Source: Norana najaformis
Lineage: Eukaryota > Annelida > Clitellata > Crassiclitellata > Hormogastridae
NCBI GenBank assembly: GCA_964023275.1
Contig: OZ029921.1
Location: 14,983,306 to 15,047,305, forward strand
Reading direction: 5' to 3'
Length of the DNA: 64,000 nucleotides
Below the pieces are notes generated by a model that had not been told where the DNA came from, searched no databases, and worked only from the letters and a program-made list of their open reading frames with translations. Made by a program: the position numbers and the translations under genes. Positions 12,598 to 24,648 of this stretch are shown in pieces. Position 1 is the first letter of the stretch. Every line of letters starts with the position of its first letter.

Positions 12598-12824
12598 GCC
12601 GGCTTAGTTGGCTACATTCATTTGGTTAAAGTGTACGTCAAGGCGCCTCAGTGCGTGAGGATGCCGGTTCGCATACCGATTATTAGTGGCTTATTTCAGT
12701 TAAATGGCGGGGAGTCCATTCAAACGGGCAGGGGTGGTGAAGTATCTCGCCCGATTAATTCATTGAAAAATGAGAAGGGTCGAGACCATCCGGTCGCTAT
12801 AGAAAAACGTGTGCATTTACATTT
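12598..12824 (+). repeat. tRNA-derived SINE, copy A
   Basis: It begins with an A-box-like CTTAGTTGGCTACATTC, then CGTCAAGGCGCCTCAGTGCG and a B-box-like CCGGTTCGCATACCG. The body (TTCAAACGGGCA, GGTGGTGAAG, GTATCTCGCCCGATTAATTC, GGTCGAGACCATCCGGTCGC) ends in CATTTACATTT. The same order of blocks recurs at 21881, 40600 and 52171. Confidence 0.75.
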
Positions 12825-13080
12825 TGGTTCGGGAGACGTCAACACAGGGATCAGTCAACCCACGACACTCTATGATGCAATCAATGTGCAGTGTAGTTGC
12901 TTTACAAATTCCACTGCATTGCCTACAAATAATAGTTAAGTGCCGGTCTGGATTTGGCTGGCATTTTGACGGTGTTAAAGCATCTCTTGGTCAAACGTCA
13001 ACCTCCTCAGTCCAGGCTTGATCACAAGGTTAGGCCAAGGGTGTCTGTTTAAACTGTGAATTCATTTGTGACTGGAGCGT

Positions 13081-13460
13081 ATTAGGGGTTGTACATAAAG
13101 ACCGTCCACAAAGAGGGGAAGTGACGAGCGCCCAAATGTGGACAAGGGGAGGGGATTTGCTCACTGCGGACGTCAGCACCTCATTGGCTACGTACAGTAA
13201 TTTCAGTACAGCCTGCGCCGTTAAAACCAACTAAAGTGAGAGATCGGAGTCTGTATTTGCGCTGGATCTAATTCGAGTCCCTTTGCGGTATTATCAAAAT
13301 ACACGACCCTGTAGCACCTTTAGCCGCTCAAGATCAACAGAATAGCCTAATACAGGGTTTAAAATTCAGCTGGAGTGCGGAAGTGCGCAAGGGGCTTGGG
13401 GTAATAACCCAGGTGCGGACAAGAGGGAGACAGAGGTCCAAAGTAGGTAATTTTTGCAGA
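13081..13460. repeat. Dispersed repeat, copy 2 (pairs with 10070-10410)
   Basis: It carries GTACATAAAG, GCGCTGGATCTAATTCGAG, TATCAAAATACACGACCC, TAGCACCTTTAGC, TGGAGTGCGGAAGTGCGCAA and GGTCCAAAGTAGGTAATTTT, collinear with the first copy. It is CpG-rich, whereas the first copy lies in the CpG-poor domain. Confidence 0.6.
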
Positions 13461-13799
13461 CATCTTTTATGGAGATCGGTATACTGTATACAAGTATACA
13501 TGGCTTAGCAAAAATACCATCAGCATTTCTTGGAAGAAGCGTATTAATCCCCTCCCCTTCCTCCTGCTCATGCTCCTCTGCTAGCACTGAAGCTGAGCGG
13601 GAATTGTCTTACTTACCCGACACAGGTCTGGATACCAAATGAGTCTTGGTACTGGCCTATGCGCTCTGAAGTCAAGGAAATCGACGCCTACAGAGAAAGG
13701 CATCGTATATGTCGACAGATTGACCGACAACTGATTACACTGGGTTTCAGCGAATAACAAAATATCAGCCGATTATGTGCATTTAAGCTTAATCGTAGC

Positions 13800-13875
13800 A
13801 TCTGTGAAAAATGAGCAGGGTCGAGGTCATACGGTCGCTACAAACCGTGTACATTTATATTTACATTTATGACTA
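13800..13875 (+). repeat. tRNA-derived SINE, 3' end only
   Basis: TGAGCAGGGTCGAGGTCATA, CGGTCGCTA and a final CATTTATATTTACATTTAT match the 3' part of the SINE family. Confidence 0.6.
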
Positions 13876-13939
13876 CAGTACATAGAAAATGGCCGAAACC
13901 TAACATGCATATCCTTCAAAGAACAAGATCTATATATAC

Positions 13940-14480
13940 AATGGTGTACTCGACTTTTTAGTCAGGGAGATCCGGTTCCAGAAGGAAAATGAGGGATCTT
14001 GGACAGTGAGCCACATAACGACTCTGGGATCGGAGGAGGGTCGAGAGCTCTCCAGCGGGGTCCAGGACGGAGCCCCAGAAGCGAACGCATTTTGAAGCAT
14101 TTGGTGACTTTTTCTAGTCAGGGGTCCAATACCTTGACGAAAATTGAGGGGTCTGAGGCAGCAAGCGCCTATGACGCGAAGCCCCTAACGAGTCCCCTAC
14201 TGAAGAGCGTCGTAAACTCACCCAATGGGGTCCGGGACGGAGCCCCGGATACAAACGCATTTTGTCGAAATGAAACATGCCAGGAATCAACTACGTGATA
14301 TCGGTCTTTATTGTATGACATTCGTATCCTCCGTCGACAGAGCAAAGTCAGATGTCACCGATCGGGTGGGGGTACACCTAAAAATCTCATCGGATTTACA
14401 CGAATCCCAAAGTTCATGGTCTTGGCCTAAGGGGGTCCGAACCCCAGTACCCCCGGGCAGGTACGCCACTATATGTAGTA
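13940..14480. repeat. Tandemly duplicated repeat blocks
   Basis: GGACGGAGCCCC occurs twice (near 14065 and 14235), each time preceded by GGGGTCC and followed by AACGCATTTTG. ACTTTTTAGTCAGGG-like blocks recur near 13950 and 14107. The stretch looks like two or three diverged units of an unidentified repeat. Confidence 0.5.
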
Positions 14481-15029
14481 CCCAGAGTAAATATCCGAGA
14501 AATCTGTGAACTTGTGATCGTATACGCAGAATTCAATCGTAACCTGTGATATGAGACCGAAGAACAAGGTGGACCATCACATGTTTTCTAAAACAGTGAA
14601 TTCCTTGGAAAGTCGTTTACCACTTCCATATTTGTAGGCATGCATGGCATGGCATTGCTTGCGCTGTCCATCATTCGGTGCGCGCTGGTCGTGGATGCGT
14701 TATACTGTGATGTAGGCCAGTGAGTATATATTGTAAGAGGCATCGTGTAGCTTACACATGCGAGACTACATTCTACACATGTATGCACGATGTGGAAAGT
14801 ACGGGTTTGTTACTCGGTCGCCTTTGATTCCTATCCATCGATGGCTTCACTGACGGTAGGCCCACAGGCAATTTGCAATTCTTTATGTTTACATGCGTAA
14901 TCTCGAAAATTTCTAAAGCGCTGCTCTAGAGCCAAGCGCAGCGCACCGGCTTATTCACAAGCGCTGCGTCAAGTCAGAAGGGTTGTCCAACGAAGCCATG
15001 GGAAGATTAAAGTCCGGTTGCCCGAAGAC
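14481..15029. other. CpG-rich stretch, nothing recognised
   Basis: No conserved frame or identifiable repeat is visible. Confidence 0.3.
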
Positions 15030-15044
15030 CAGAGAGAGAGAGAA

Positions 15045-15107
<63 letters not shown>
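15030..15107. repeat. (GA)n microsatellite
   Basis: A GA run with a few interruptions near its left end. It creates a spurious Arg-Glu repeat frame. Confidence 0.95.
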
Positions 15108-15109
<2 letters not shown>

Positions 15110-15179
15110 GGACAAAGCAGCTGCTACGGTGGGTTGTGTTTAGGTCGAGGGAAATGGGAAGGTGGCGGATTGGATGGAT

Positions 15180-15850
15180 CAGGATAAGATTTCGTGAATA
15201 GGTGAGACCGGTTTTGAATGGAATGGCTGAGGAGTAATAGATAGGGAGCTTGAGACAGACGGTGGTGGGTGAACGAAGACGGGACCGAAGAACGGAGAAT
15301 TTGCGAAATTCAGGAAGGGAGATCGTTCCAGAGTCAAGGTCCAGTGTGGTATATGGATCGGTTAGAAAACTTAAGATGAGTAGTTATAGGGGAACGGGCA
15401 AGAGTGAGGTACAGTAAGAGGATGAATGGGTAGAGCGGGGTGATTAGGTGATAAAAACTTTGCGAAGGTAAGCAGGTTGGCAGTATTGCAAGAGAGTTAG
15501 AAAAAGAACTTTGAAATTAATGCATTCGGGGATTTTCAGCCAATGGAGTGATTTAGGATAGGAGTGATATGGTGATGCTTAGGTGTGCTGACGACAGCTC
15601 GGGAAAGTGAATTTTGGACGAGTTGAAGACGCTTAATTTGAGTGGATTCAAGGAAACGGTCATTACAGTAGTCAAGGTTGGAATGGACAAAAAAGGTAGC
15701 GATGTTAGAGGCAGTTTTAAAATCCAGCATAGATCGAATACGGTGAAGGTCACGAATACGAATGAAACAGATATGCTAGGGGTTGGAAATGTGATTTGAA
15801 AATGAGAGGTGTGGGTCGATGGCGCTAAGCAATTGTGCGTCAAAGGCTTG
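15180..15850 (-). mobile_element. L2-like LINE, 3' part of reverse transcriptase
   Basis: The minus strand reads MLDFKTASNIATFFVHSNLD, YCNDRFLESTQIKRLQLVQN and SLSRAVVSTPKHHHITPILN in succession (15730-15540). This is the thumb and C-terminal region of an L2-clade ORF2 protein. The frame is broken further 3', towards 15180. The copy is a 5'-truncated remnant. Confidence 0.75.
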
Positions 15851-17860
15851 TTGAAAGTCCTTAGAGTGGTTGATTCTGGTTAAAAGAGACGAACGTTACA
15901 AAACCAAGTACTGCCTCGATTGGCGCTTGAGGTCCTGCGTGGCCCTCATCCTGACAATTCCTGTGGAGGCGAATGAAGCCAAGCTTCTGCGAGGTAGAGT
16001 TATGATCCGCCCACTTGCAAATCTAGAGCTACAGGTTACAACCTATCGGGGTAGATGTTATGCTACGTATGTCTTCAGGCACAAAATGTACCAAAATATT
16101 GTGATTGGTTCACGTGACCGATGACGTCAGATAGCAACTGTTAAGTTCAACCATTAGGTAAGCCTGCTGAGCACTCTCAAATATGTTTGGAATCGTCTAT
16201 TCCGTCGAGTACCTTGTCTCTCTGTCTTAGGGGACTGACCTTCAAGATACTGACCTGATTGCGGCTTGGCTTTGGTGCGCCACCTGTTGCACTAGACACC
16301 GGCGCGGTATACAGTAGGTTACTAATTAACACAGCCAGTGTCACCGAGAGAGTGTCCTTTGTCATTCTGTACGGATCTGTTGCCTGTAGATGTTTTATCA
16401 TTGTCGATGTAGTATTATTAAATAATGGAAGCGACAGTCTGCAATCTTTACAACCTACTTTGTCAGAACTCTTAGTAAAATATGAAATGTGACCAAACAA
16501 AAGACGAACGCTATCGTTTTTCAGCCATTATGTAAAAGTCTACCTAGTTTTCGGTAGGCCCACACAGTATTTTTCTCAACAGTGCGATCCGCAGTCGTAC
16601 ATACATTAGCAGCAATTTTAGCCAAAATGCACGATCGCACGACTTCACATACACATGGATACCTGTTCTGAGAGGAAGAGGCACAAGAACCTTGAGCACT
16701 AACATGTTTACAAAAGGCCATGTATTAAATGCTACAAGCATTAACAAACTGCGGTGATGAGTATCAATCAGTTTGAAATCCCCGACTAGGTACAAGTGGG
16801 AAATTACGGTGTCGTGTGTTCCACTGGAAGGAGGATCAGAGACAGTGAGGCACAACTTAAGGTTCATATAGTTTTAAGAAGTGAGAGATTTGGCATGGTG
16901 GCAGAGCAAGTAATACATGGCCCTACCGTTAGAAATGCGCCATCCAATCTGACAAAATACATAAAATACACAAGGTAATTATTCCTTTCATTATAGACTG
17001 CTTGGGCTTCCATTTTGCCATTTACTAAACTATTGTTTCGCATCTAGTTTAGCCTACTATAAAAACAACACGATAGTTCAAAATTCATCCTTACTGTGCG
17101 GACCAATTACGGTATCACACACGGACCACATTTCGCAATCATTTAGCAACGGAAGTGGGCGGAGTCGGAACTATTATCGTCCCAGACCATATGTCGCACC
17201 ACACCAGTGTTACGCATATTCTTAATGCTTAACCGAACAAGCCGCCGATTTTAGACGGGGAGAGCCGAATTCTTGGCCGCGATTGTTTAAAATTTCAATG
17301 AGCGGGAATGGAGACCGCAGTCGCCCATAGTGAATAGCCCTCCGCCCAACCGCCCATTAGACTCCCACCGATGCGTAGTTTAACGATCGTGGAGTAGGCC
17401 AACAAGTTGTCCTGATGCACAGTGTTTTATGGGTTCGAAGTCACATTTGTTTACCTGAATGGAGCCTACAATCTTGGCCAGTCAACATGAGTGATGTAAC
17501 CTTAATGGGAGGAAGGGAGGAGACGGTGGGAAAGAAGGACGAGATGGGGTGATTGGGGCCGCCAAATTAGGGCGGAATAAAGTCACGGATAAAAGCGACC
17601 CTGCAGCTTATATAGCCTTTTTTCCATAGAATTTTATTTAAAATTTTAACGCTATGATGTGTGAAAGGTCTGGACCTCATGTCGTGTGTGCTTGGGGGAA
17701 CCAGGAATTTCTATTAAATTAAGCCAGAAATGTACAGCAAGAGAACTAATTTTGTTCTACATATAGCCCACTCAGTAACACAGCTAAGGGCAACGCAAGT
17801 TTCATTAGTCCTCTTTTTTATGTTTACAATTTTCAAAGTAAACATTTTTTCAATTATGGT
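15851..17860. other. CpG-normal intergenic stretch
   Basis: The only recognisable part is near 16255-16320, where GCGGCTTGGCTTTGGTGCGC and GCACTAGACACCGGCGCGGT resemble the LINE 3' end at 40326-40375. The rest shows no conserved exon. Confidence 0.35.
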
Positions 17861-17864
17861 ACAT

Positions 17865-18500
17865 CTTGCCCCAACATTCGGGCAAGATGGGGTCCATCTT
17901 ATCTTACTAAAAGCATGCATGTATATAAGCGTGCATGTATGCATGAATGCATTTATGTATGAATGTATGCATGCATGCATGTATGTATGTATGTGTGTAT
18001 CTATGCATATATGTAGGCCTACATTTATGTATGTATACATGCTTTTACTGGTGTATGTATGTTAGTACGTATATCAATGAATATGTATGTATTTATGTAT
18101 GCAATTGTGTTTATGCAGATGTGTGTTCTATGTACATATGTAGTTCTATATGCATGGGTGTATGTATGTAATTATATTATAGAAGTGTGTATGTATGTAT
18201 GCATGTATGTATTTACGTATGCACATACAAATAAATATTAGTGCAGTTGTTTGACATTTAATGATTCTTATAACGTGTCCTTTATCCAGCTTTTTAAATA
18301 ATAACAAGAGTCATCAGTCGTAAAAATGATGACAATAATAATAATTAGTAATAATGCACAATATAGATGATGTATAATATAATGTATTTAATTTATTATG
18401 CAATTAAAATTGCTGTTCCATATAAAGGATTCACACTAAGATCGGGACAAGATGGATCACTAGATCCATCTTGCCTCGTCTCTGCGTAATCCATCTCGCC
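17865..18500. repeat. Tetranucleotide-rich segment bounded by small palindromes
   Basis: ATGT/GCAT-type repeats fill about 17920-18230. To the left CATCTTGCCC faces GGGCAAGATG, and to the right near 18447 CAAGATGGATC faces GATCCATCTTG. The related palindromes at both sides could be ends of a short DNA element, but no target duplication was found. Confidence 0.45.
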
Positions 18501-19630
18501 CTAAGCCTGTGGTATCGACTTGTTTTACAAAGGAAAGCCACAAAAATCCACCATAGGCCTATATCGCTGAGATACATATGAGATACGGAATTTAGTTCTT
18601 CGAGCACAAAGGGGCTTTCTGACAAAATAACTTGTGTCAAAGACCAGTCATAATATGTAATAGAATACTCATTAAATTCGCTTTACCCAAGGTAAGATCA
18701 GAAAGGTGAAAATCGATTTTCCTCATAAAAGACTAAAACTGACGCACAATGATATCAACAGTTTGAATGTAATCTGAGCACATTCGGTAGATGTCACGAT
18801 GACTTAAATTGAATTAATCCGCCGTATCCCACTAATCCATCCCGGTCCGAATTCCTCCTAAATACAAGACCAGACGACTCTTGTTTGATCTTAATTTACT
18901 ATCTTCGCCAGTATCTGAACTCTAACATATTCAGTTTAGGTGTCCTTAATACCGCACGCATCCTCTTCAAGAGCGGATCCGGGATTCCAACATGGGGCCA
19001 CATAAGCGAGCACCGATCGAGCGCGAGCATGTAGGCCAACACGGTTGGTTTTCTTGCAATCATTTTAGCTTTTACATTGTATTCTAGTTCATATTTTTGC
19101 AGCTTGATACTCGATGTGCTGCACAAGCTAATAAAAGCTGAAACATTTCATACTCAGTTTTATACGCAGTGGCGCTATTTCTAAGACTTGCTGAGGTAAA
19201 TTCGGCAGCAGAATTAATAGTTTAATTGTTAAATTCTAAAATACCACAACTGTCTGCTATATTTGCAGAGGTGTGTACAAACAAATGTGTGTAGGCCTAC
19301 TACTTCTAATGCCTAGGGCCTACTACTAGTTCTTATAGGTTAACTTTAAAATGAATTTGAATGATAATTCGTGCCTCAAAGTGATTTTACCAGCAAATGA
19401 TGACATCTTGAGTAGGCCTAGTCTGAATCAAACTTGGTTGATTTTGTGCTGGATACGCGTTAATGCAATCGCGTTTCTGTGAAATTGACGAATTGAAAAT
19501 GGTTTAGTTGCACCGTCAAAATCAAACGAATGGAACGATAAACATACCAAGAGTGTTTCATATCAACAAGGTGACCAAGTAGGCTACTACTGTTGCTGCT
19601 ATCAATTGGCAAACAGTTGCAGTGGACCGT
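18501..19630. other. Intergenic stretch, nothing recognised
   Basis: No conserved coding sequence or clear repeat is visible. Several TAGGCCTA-type octamers occur. Confidence 0.3.
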
Positions 19631-19639
19631 ATACCGTAT

Positions 19640-20795
19640 TCGAGTGCTTGAAACTCAAACTCCTGTTCAAATTTTCCAACTTTCGAAAAAGAAAATATGT
19701 TCAGGAACCTTCTGATTGTCTCTAATTTTGTACAAATCCAAGAAATTCTTGCCTTTCCATGCTACTGGTTCCCCCAAATGTCTCAACTGGATATGGCTTG
19801 TAAAGAATGGCGTATTCATCAACCAATTAAGCCGCTTCCATGGAAGTCTTGGGCTTCTTGTCGATGATCCATTTATGTAGCTCCACAGAGAAGCAACCAA
19901 CAAACTGTTCAAGCAAGATCTAAAGATCTACTTAAGTCATTCAAGGTTCTTCCCCTTCTTACCACTTTTGAAATGGTAACATTAACCGGAATGCTAAATT
20001 TGAATAGGTATTAAGGTTTCCTTTTACCATCGTTTAAAACTGCTTTCTATAGTATTCTAGCACTCGGGAGTACGCCGTTAGCAAAGCTTGCTTTACTTTG
20101 CAGTAGACCCTATCACATCGTAGTCTTTATATCCATCGATAGATAATGCGGAAAATCTGTGTATTAGCCGTCAATTGCATATGCAGTAAGGCTGTCTATT
20201 TCTCCTTCGGAAATGTATGAATAGCCATGGCCTTTTCAAATGACAGCAAATAGTGTTCAACGTCAGACAAATTTCGGTACAAGTTTTACCGGATAGTTTT
20301 AGTTTCACAACCAAGACCTGTCTCTACTTCATCACCCTCTAGACGTCTCAGTTCCAACTCATACTGTCACTGTTTTTTCATCTCAGCCTGTAATTTCCTC
20401 CCCTCTAGCTGTAGCCTTCTTTCCTCAAGGTGCATTTTTCCTCAGGCTCTGCCTATAAGTTTAGCCAGCTTAAATTCTTGTTCCTTCTTCTTTTGTTGTC
20501 TTTCAGCCTCTTCACTTTCCTTCCACCGCTGTCTTTTGGCCTCTTTAATTTCTTCCTAGGCCTTAATTTCTAAATGTTTTACTTTAACACTCCAGCCCTT
20601 CGCACCTACTTTCTTCGGTATACAGTAGTTTAACTAAAGTTGTCTGCAGCTGCGATTTATTCAGCTCTTTCGTCTCCTGACCAATCCTCTCAAGAGCTAT
20701 TCGCCACTCCTCAGCCATCATATCTGATACGTCGTCGAGTGTTACCTGTTTGTCTTCTACCGGCATAGCCACTGTATAGCCAGCCAAGCACAACC
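19640..20795 (-). mobile_element. Decayed Gypsy-type LTR retrotransposon gag (SCAN-like) remnant
   Basis: Reading the minus strand from 20795 gives MPVEDKQVTLDDVSDMMAEE, then a long charged Glu/Lys/Arg/Gln coiled-coil region (20590-20340), then DVEHYLLSFE near 20260. Further on comes ELHKWIIDKKPKT with EAAKLVDEYAI (19890-19780). A helical N-terminus, coiled coil and a segment resembling SCAN (FE..., EAA-LADDY) is the layout of gag proteins of metazoan Gypsy-like elements. The frame breaks several times, and no protease, RT or LTR pair could be recognised. Confidence 0.55.
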
Positions 20796-21169
20796 CAAAC
20801 GTACAATTACATCAGACTTTGAGGACAACGAAAAATGCGTTTGGTTAATATTTTCTAATTAAAACTGTGGCTAATATTTTCTAATTAAAGTATCGTCATG
20901 CATCATTAGTGCACTTTTCGGTTGGACTCATGTTCTGCTTAAAACCTGATACGGAATTGCTTAAATATATTTTAGGCATTGTATAACTCAGCTTTATCCG
21001 GTATAGACCGCGTAGCGAAGTGTATCATGTGTTACAACCTGTTATTAGGCCCATATAAACTTGACGCTCGTTACGGAATTGGCGAAGACTATCCCCTACA
21101 TTGCTTATGACATTGGCCTAAAACATGGCTTACCGATATATATCAAATGTAAACGTACATGTTTTTCTA

Positions 21170-21262
21170 GAGCGACCGTATGGCTTTGACCCTGGTCATT
21201 TTTCAATGAATTTATCGGGTTAGATCATTCATCATCGATGCCCGTTCGAATTTAAGGTCCCC
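21170..21262 (-). repeat. tRNA-derived SINE, 3' part, inverted
   Basis: GAGCGACCGTATGGCTTTGA, CATTTTTCAATGAATTTATC, GGGTTAGATC and CCCGTTCGAATTTAAGGTCC are the reverse complement of the SINE body. Confidence 0.65.
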
Positions 21263-21724
21263 GTATAGGGACAGTGCTAGCCTCAGATTCACATCTCTCA
21301 AATATAGCTACGATTGTGAATGTAAAGACTATAAAGACTATACGACCTGTATATATCAGTTGATTGCTTTCTTCTTAACTTTAGGGCAGAAACTGTAGTC
21401 CTATGCACATTATTTTCATAAACAGTCATTGTAGCCGACATTCAGACACCCATTTAGGCCACTTTAGATAATTTAATTAACGACACCTTCGTAACTTAGT
21501 TAGTTCTAACTTTTTTGTACGAGCAGGCCTGCAGAGCCTAGCCTGTACCTACTGGTACAGGTTAGGCCCTATATATGTTTTTATGTATAATGGCTGATGA
21601 TATGTGTCCACGTATAGTTTTAATTATCTGCTTACACAGACCTACTGGTACAGGCTACACCCTGCAGGCCTGCTAGTATACTTAATACTTAATGTTTAGC
21701 ATCTGTCTATGTCTCCCTATATAT

Positions 21725-21812
21725 ATACACATATACATACACACATACATATATAAATACATACATACATACATGCACACATACATGCATGCATGCATAC
21801 ATACATACATAC
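21725..21812. repeat. (ACAT)n microsatellite
   Basis: Imperfect ACAT/GCAT tetranucleotide repeat. Confidence 0.85.
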
Positions 21813-21880
21813 TTATAGGGAAACGGAGACAGATGTTAAATTATATGAAGGTCGGGGCGAACACATTTTTGCAATTGCTG

Positions 21881-22116
21881 GCCTATAGCTACATTGGTTA
21901 TATTTCACGTCAAGGCGCCTCTGTGCGTGAGGTCGCCGCTTTGCATACCGATAGTGGCTATATTTAAGAGATTTGGATCTCGGGTTAGCACGGTCCGTAC
22001 ACGAAGACCTTAAATGGCGTAACGCCCCCATTCAAACGGGCACGGTGGTGAAGGATCTCACCTGATAAATTTATTGAAACATGAAAAAAGTCGAGGTCAT
22101 GCAGGCGCTATAGAAT
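21881..22116 (+). repeat. tRNA-derived SINE, copy B
   Basis: It contains CTACATTGGTTATATTTCAC, GTCAAGGCGCCTCTGTGCGT, ATTTGGATCTCGGGTTAGCA and TTCAAACGGGCACGGTGGTG, then GTCGAGGTCATGCAGGCGCT. These blocks are collinear with the copies at 12598, 40600 and 52171. Confidence 0.75.
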
Positions 22117-22505
22117 AGTAGTAGTTCTAGTGTTTAACGACATCTTATAGCATCAAAGGCCATTGACGTCGCCCTCCTACTTAATCCAGCCTTGGAACTG
22201 GCACTACCCGAGTACGGCAGTGGAGGAGTTTTGTCGCTATAGAAAAACATGTAGCCTACATCTGCTGTAACAAACGGACTGTTTAAATGCAAGAAATCGC
22301 CGATTCATTCACCAGGTGCCAGCACAAAAATCTTGCAGACGTATGCTGATTTCCAGCGTGACTGGCATCATATATTGTGCAAATAATATTAACATACTAA
22401 TGTTACTGGTACAAATTAAATTAGTATCGAGGTAGGCCTACATAAGTAGACTTATCGACGAAGACAACTAATTCGGCGTCACATGTCACCGATACCAACT
22501 ACATA
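22117..22505. other. Intergenic stretch, nothing recognised
   Basis: No conserved frame or repeat was recognised. Confidence 0.3.
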
Positions 22506-22592
22506 TCAGCATCAGCATCGTCGTCGTCGCCGCCGCCGCCGCCGCCACCACCACCACCGTCGTCGTCGTCGTCATCATCATCATCATCATCA
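22506..22592. repeat. Compound trinucleotide repeat with near mirror order
   Basis: Blocks run (ATCAGC), (GTC)n, (GCC)n, (ACC)n, (GTC)n, (ATC)n, so the outer blocks repeat on both sides of a GC-rich centre. Confidence 0.85.
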
Positions 22593-22828
22593 AAGATAGC
22601 CAAAGATGTCGTTGTCAGAGTCATGGTCACCAGCCTGTATAGTTGCCACACCCGGACGACTGACAGTTTCTAAGATTATTGTTCTGACAAGACACGCAGG
22701 CTAACAAACAGACGTCACAGCCACAAAGAACTGGAATAAATCACTAGCACTTAGGGGCATAGTTGAAAGCTGAAGAATCTGGGAACAATGTTTGACTTTA
22801 ATTAGGCCTAGTATTATGGATCGTTACA

Positions 22829-22893
<65 letters not shown>

Positions 22894-22923
22894 GAGACAG
22901 ACAGACAGGCAAACAAGCAGACA
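22829..22923. repeat. (GACA)n microsatellite
   Basis: A pure ACAG/GACA run to about 22891, then an imperfect extension. Confidence 0.95.
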
Positions 22924-23837
22924 GCTAGCATCTAATAGCCCTTCGCGACGACTGCAGGCCTGTAGCCCGCAGCTGGGCTTATGATATAGTGACGTGGCTA
23001 CCTGCGCTCGTCATCGATCTCCAGCTCTGTTATTATGTTCTGAGGCGCTGATTGTCCGAACGCAGTTCTTCAGTGGCCTTTGCGATATTCAAGAAATGCG
23101 ATTTGGACATCAGTGCACTGCAACAAACAAACGCCACGTCTATAAAGGACGCCTGCAACGGAGTTCTTCTGATTTCGGGGTATGCACAGGGCTGGCTATA
23201 CTGCATGCGTCAGGTCAATAAGGCTAAAAGAGGCTGTAAGGAAATTCGGAAGCTGCAAGGTCTACGAGCCCCGCTTTTAGCGTCTCCCTTAAGATGCACT
23301 AAACGCCAAATTGCTGCTATAAATAGATCTAACAATCAACTAAAGTTAATCGTTTTAAGACAATTAGGGAATAAATGGAGTTGGTTTTGAGAGTTGACTT
23401 TTTCCAGATCATTCTGTCCCTACTGCAACTGATGGGCCTCCTTGTATATTTCTGCTGCTTCTGGTTTTGTTCGTGGCTGCTGCAGTCTCGTGGTAATTGC
23501 GTCATGTCTTCTAGCACAACGTACAGGTTAATTACGATTAAGTCATGCAGGCCACTTCAATGTGCATTTTAGAGTATTCATTCTGACAGCGACCAAACCG
23601 TGAAATGTGTTTTAAAACTTTTAGGTCTACAAGTAAAACAGACACATCCGCTCAAAGCATTAAGTCCTCTAAGGATTATTATTGCTAAAAGTGGAGTTTA
23701 ACCTTTACTGTAAACTACGTATTTTTGGTCTTCATGATAGCCAGATTTACTACACGAGAACAATTATTATTCGAAAGTTCCCATGGATAGGCCTACGTTT
23801 TCGAATCACGGAGCAGAGAAGGGGTGAAGGGTAAGAC
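22924..23837. other. Intergenic stretch, nothing recognised
   Basis: Open frames at 22994-23390 have no recognisable domain and I do not call them genes. Confidence 0.3.
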
Positions 23838-24009
23838 CAGTGGCGTAGCTAGCCTTCCGAGGGCCCTTGTGCAAACTGAACTTTGGCTATTTTGCTTTAA
23901 GTAGGCTAATTGAGCAACCGGGCCTTAGCTCCTTGGGGGCCCAGGCGGCCCCAAGCCTCGAGGGCCCTTGTGCTTTCCACAACCTGCACAACCTATTGCT
24001 ACGCCCGTG
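23838..24009. mobile_element. hAT-type MITE, 172 bp
   Basis: It begins CAGTGGCGTAGCTAG and ends CTATTGCTACGCCCGTG, an imperfect inverted repeat. The flanks are GGTAAGAC (23830-23837) and TGTAAGAC (24010-24017), a duplication matching at 7 of 8 bases. Inside, CGAGGGCCCTTGTGC occurs twice as a direct repeat near both ends. The length and absence of a frame make it a non-autonomous element. Confidence 0.75.
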
Positions 24010-24017
24010 TGTAAGAC

Positions 24018-24530
24018 AACTGCAAATACAGGGCGTTCAGCATAAAACCAGCCAACTGGTATGGGGTCTGGCCCTATTGCAGGCATAGACTAAGCCTTTT
24101 AGGGGTCTATAGCTTCCTCGGAAAAATTTCATGGGGAAGTCACTGTAGAGGATAGAACCGCAACAGAAATTTAAAATTGCATTTAGAACCTCCAGTCTCT
24201 GGCTTAGTTGTGTCGCTTGCTATAGACCTACTCACTATAGTACAGACACTTGTAGCGAGCCCAAAGGACAGCGTGTTATTGACTTGATATAATAGTCAGA
24301 CACTAAGTCTTGTTTACGAAACTGGAACTTCGAATTAAAATCAGTTACCCCAGTATTATTGTTATGCGGAAAACAATAAAACATTTCAGCGTTAAATCTA
24401 GATTTCGTATTTCATAATCATCTGTTTGCGCGTATGAGCTTTGATTCTGGCATGCCCAATAAATAATCCAATACAGTCCAATCCAATCGAATCCAATCCG
24501 ACCAAAATAATCACTTTTATCTTACTTATT
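24018..24530. other. Upstream region of catalase gene
   Basis: No TATA box or other definite promoter element can be called. The stretch has normal CpG, unlike the catalase gene body. Confidence 0.3.
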
Positions 24531-24648
24531 TTGGTCAATGTCGGAGTTGACCATGGAGGTTATACTTCTTATCATTGGAGTTGACGCTGCATCGCAATGT
24601 TGTGTAGTTCCAGCGTCTTCGGTTTCTTCGTCTGAACTGCAATCGACG

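Noticed and set aside
14983-15201. Arg-Glu repeat protein
   Set aside because: Produced by the (GA)n microsatellite.
17714-18241. Several Met/Tyr/Val/Cys- and His/Ile-rich frames on both strands
   Set aside because: Translations of ATGT/GCAT tetranucleotide repeats.
22994-23390. Frames of 75 and 112 codons
   Set aside because: No recognisable domain and they overlap in different frames.
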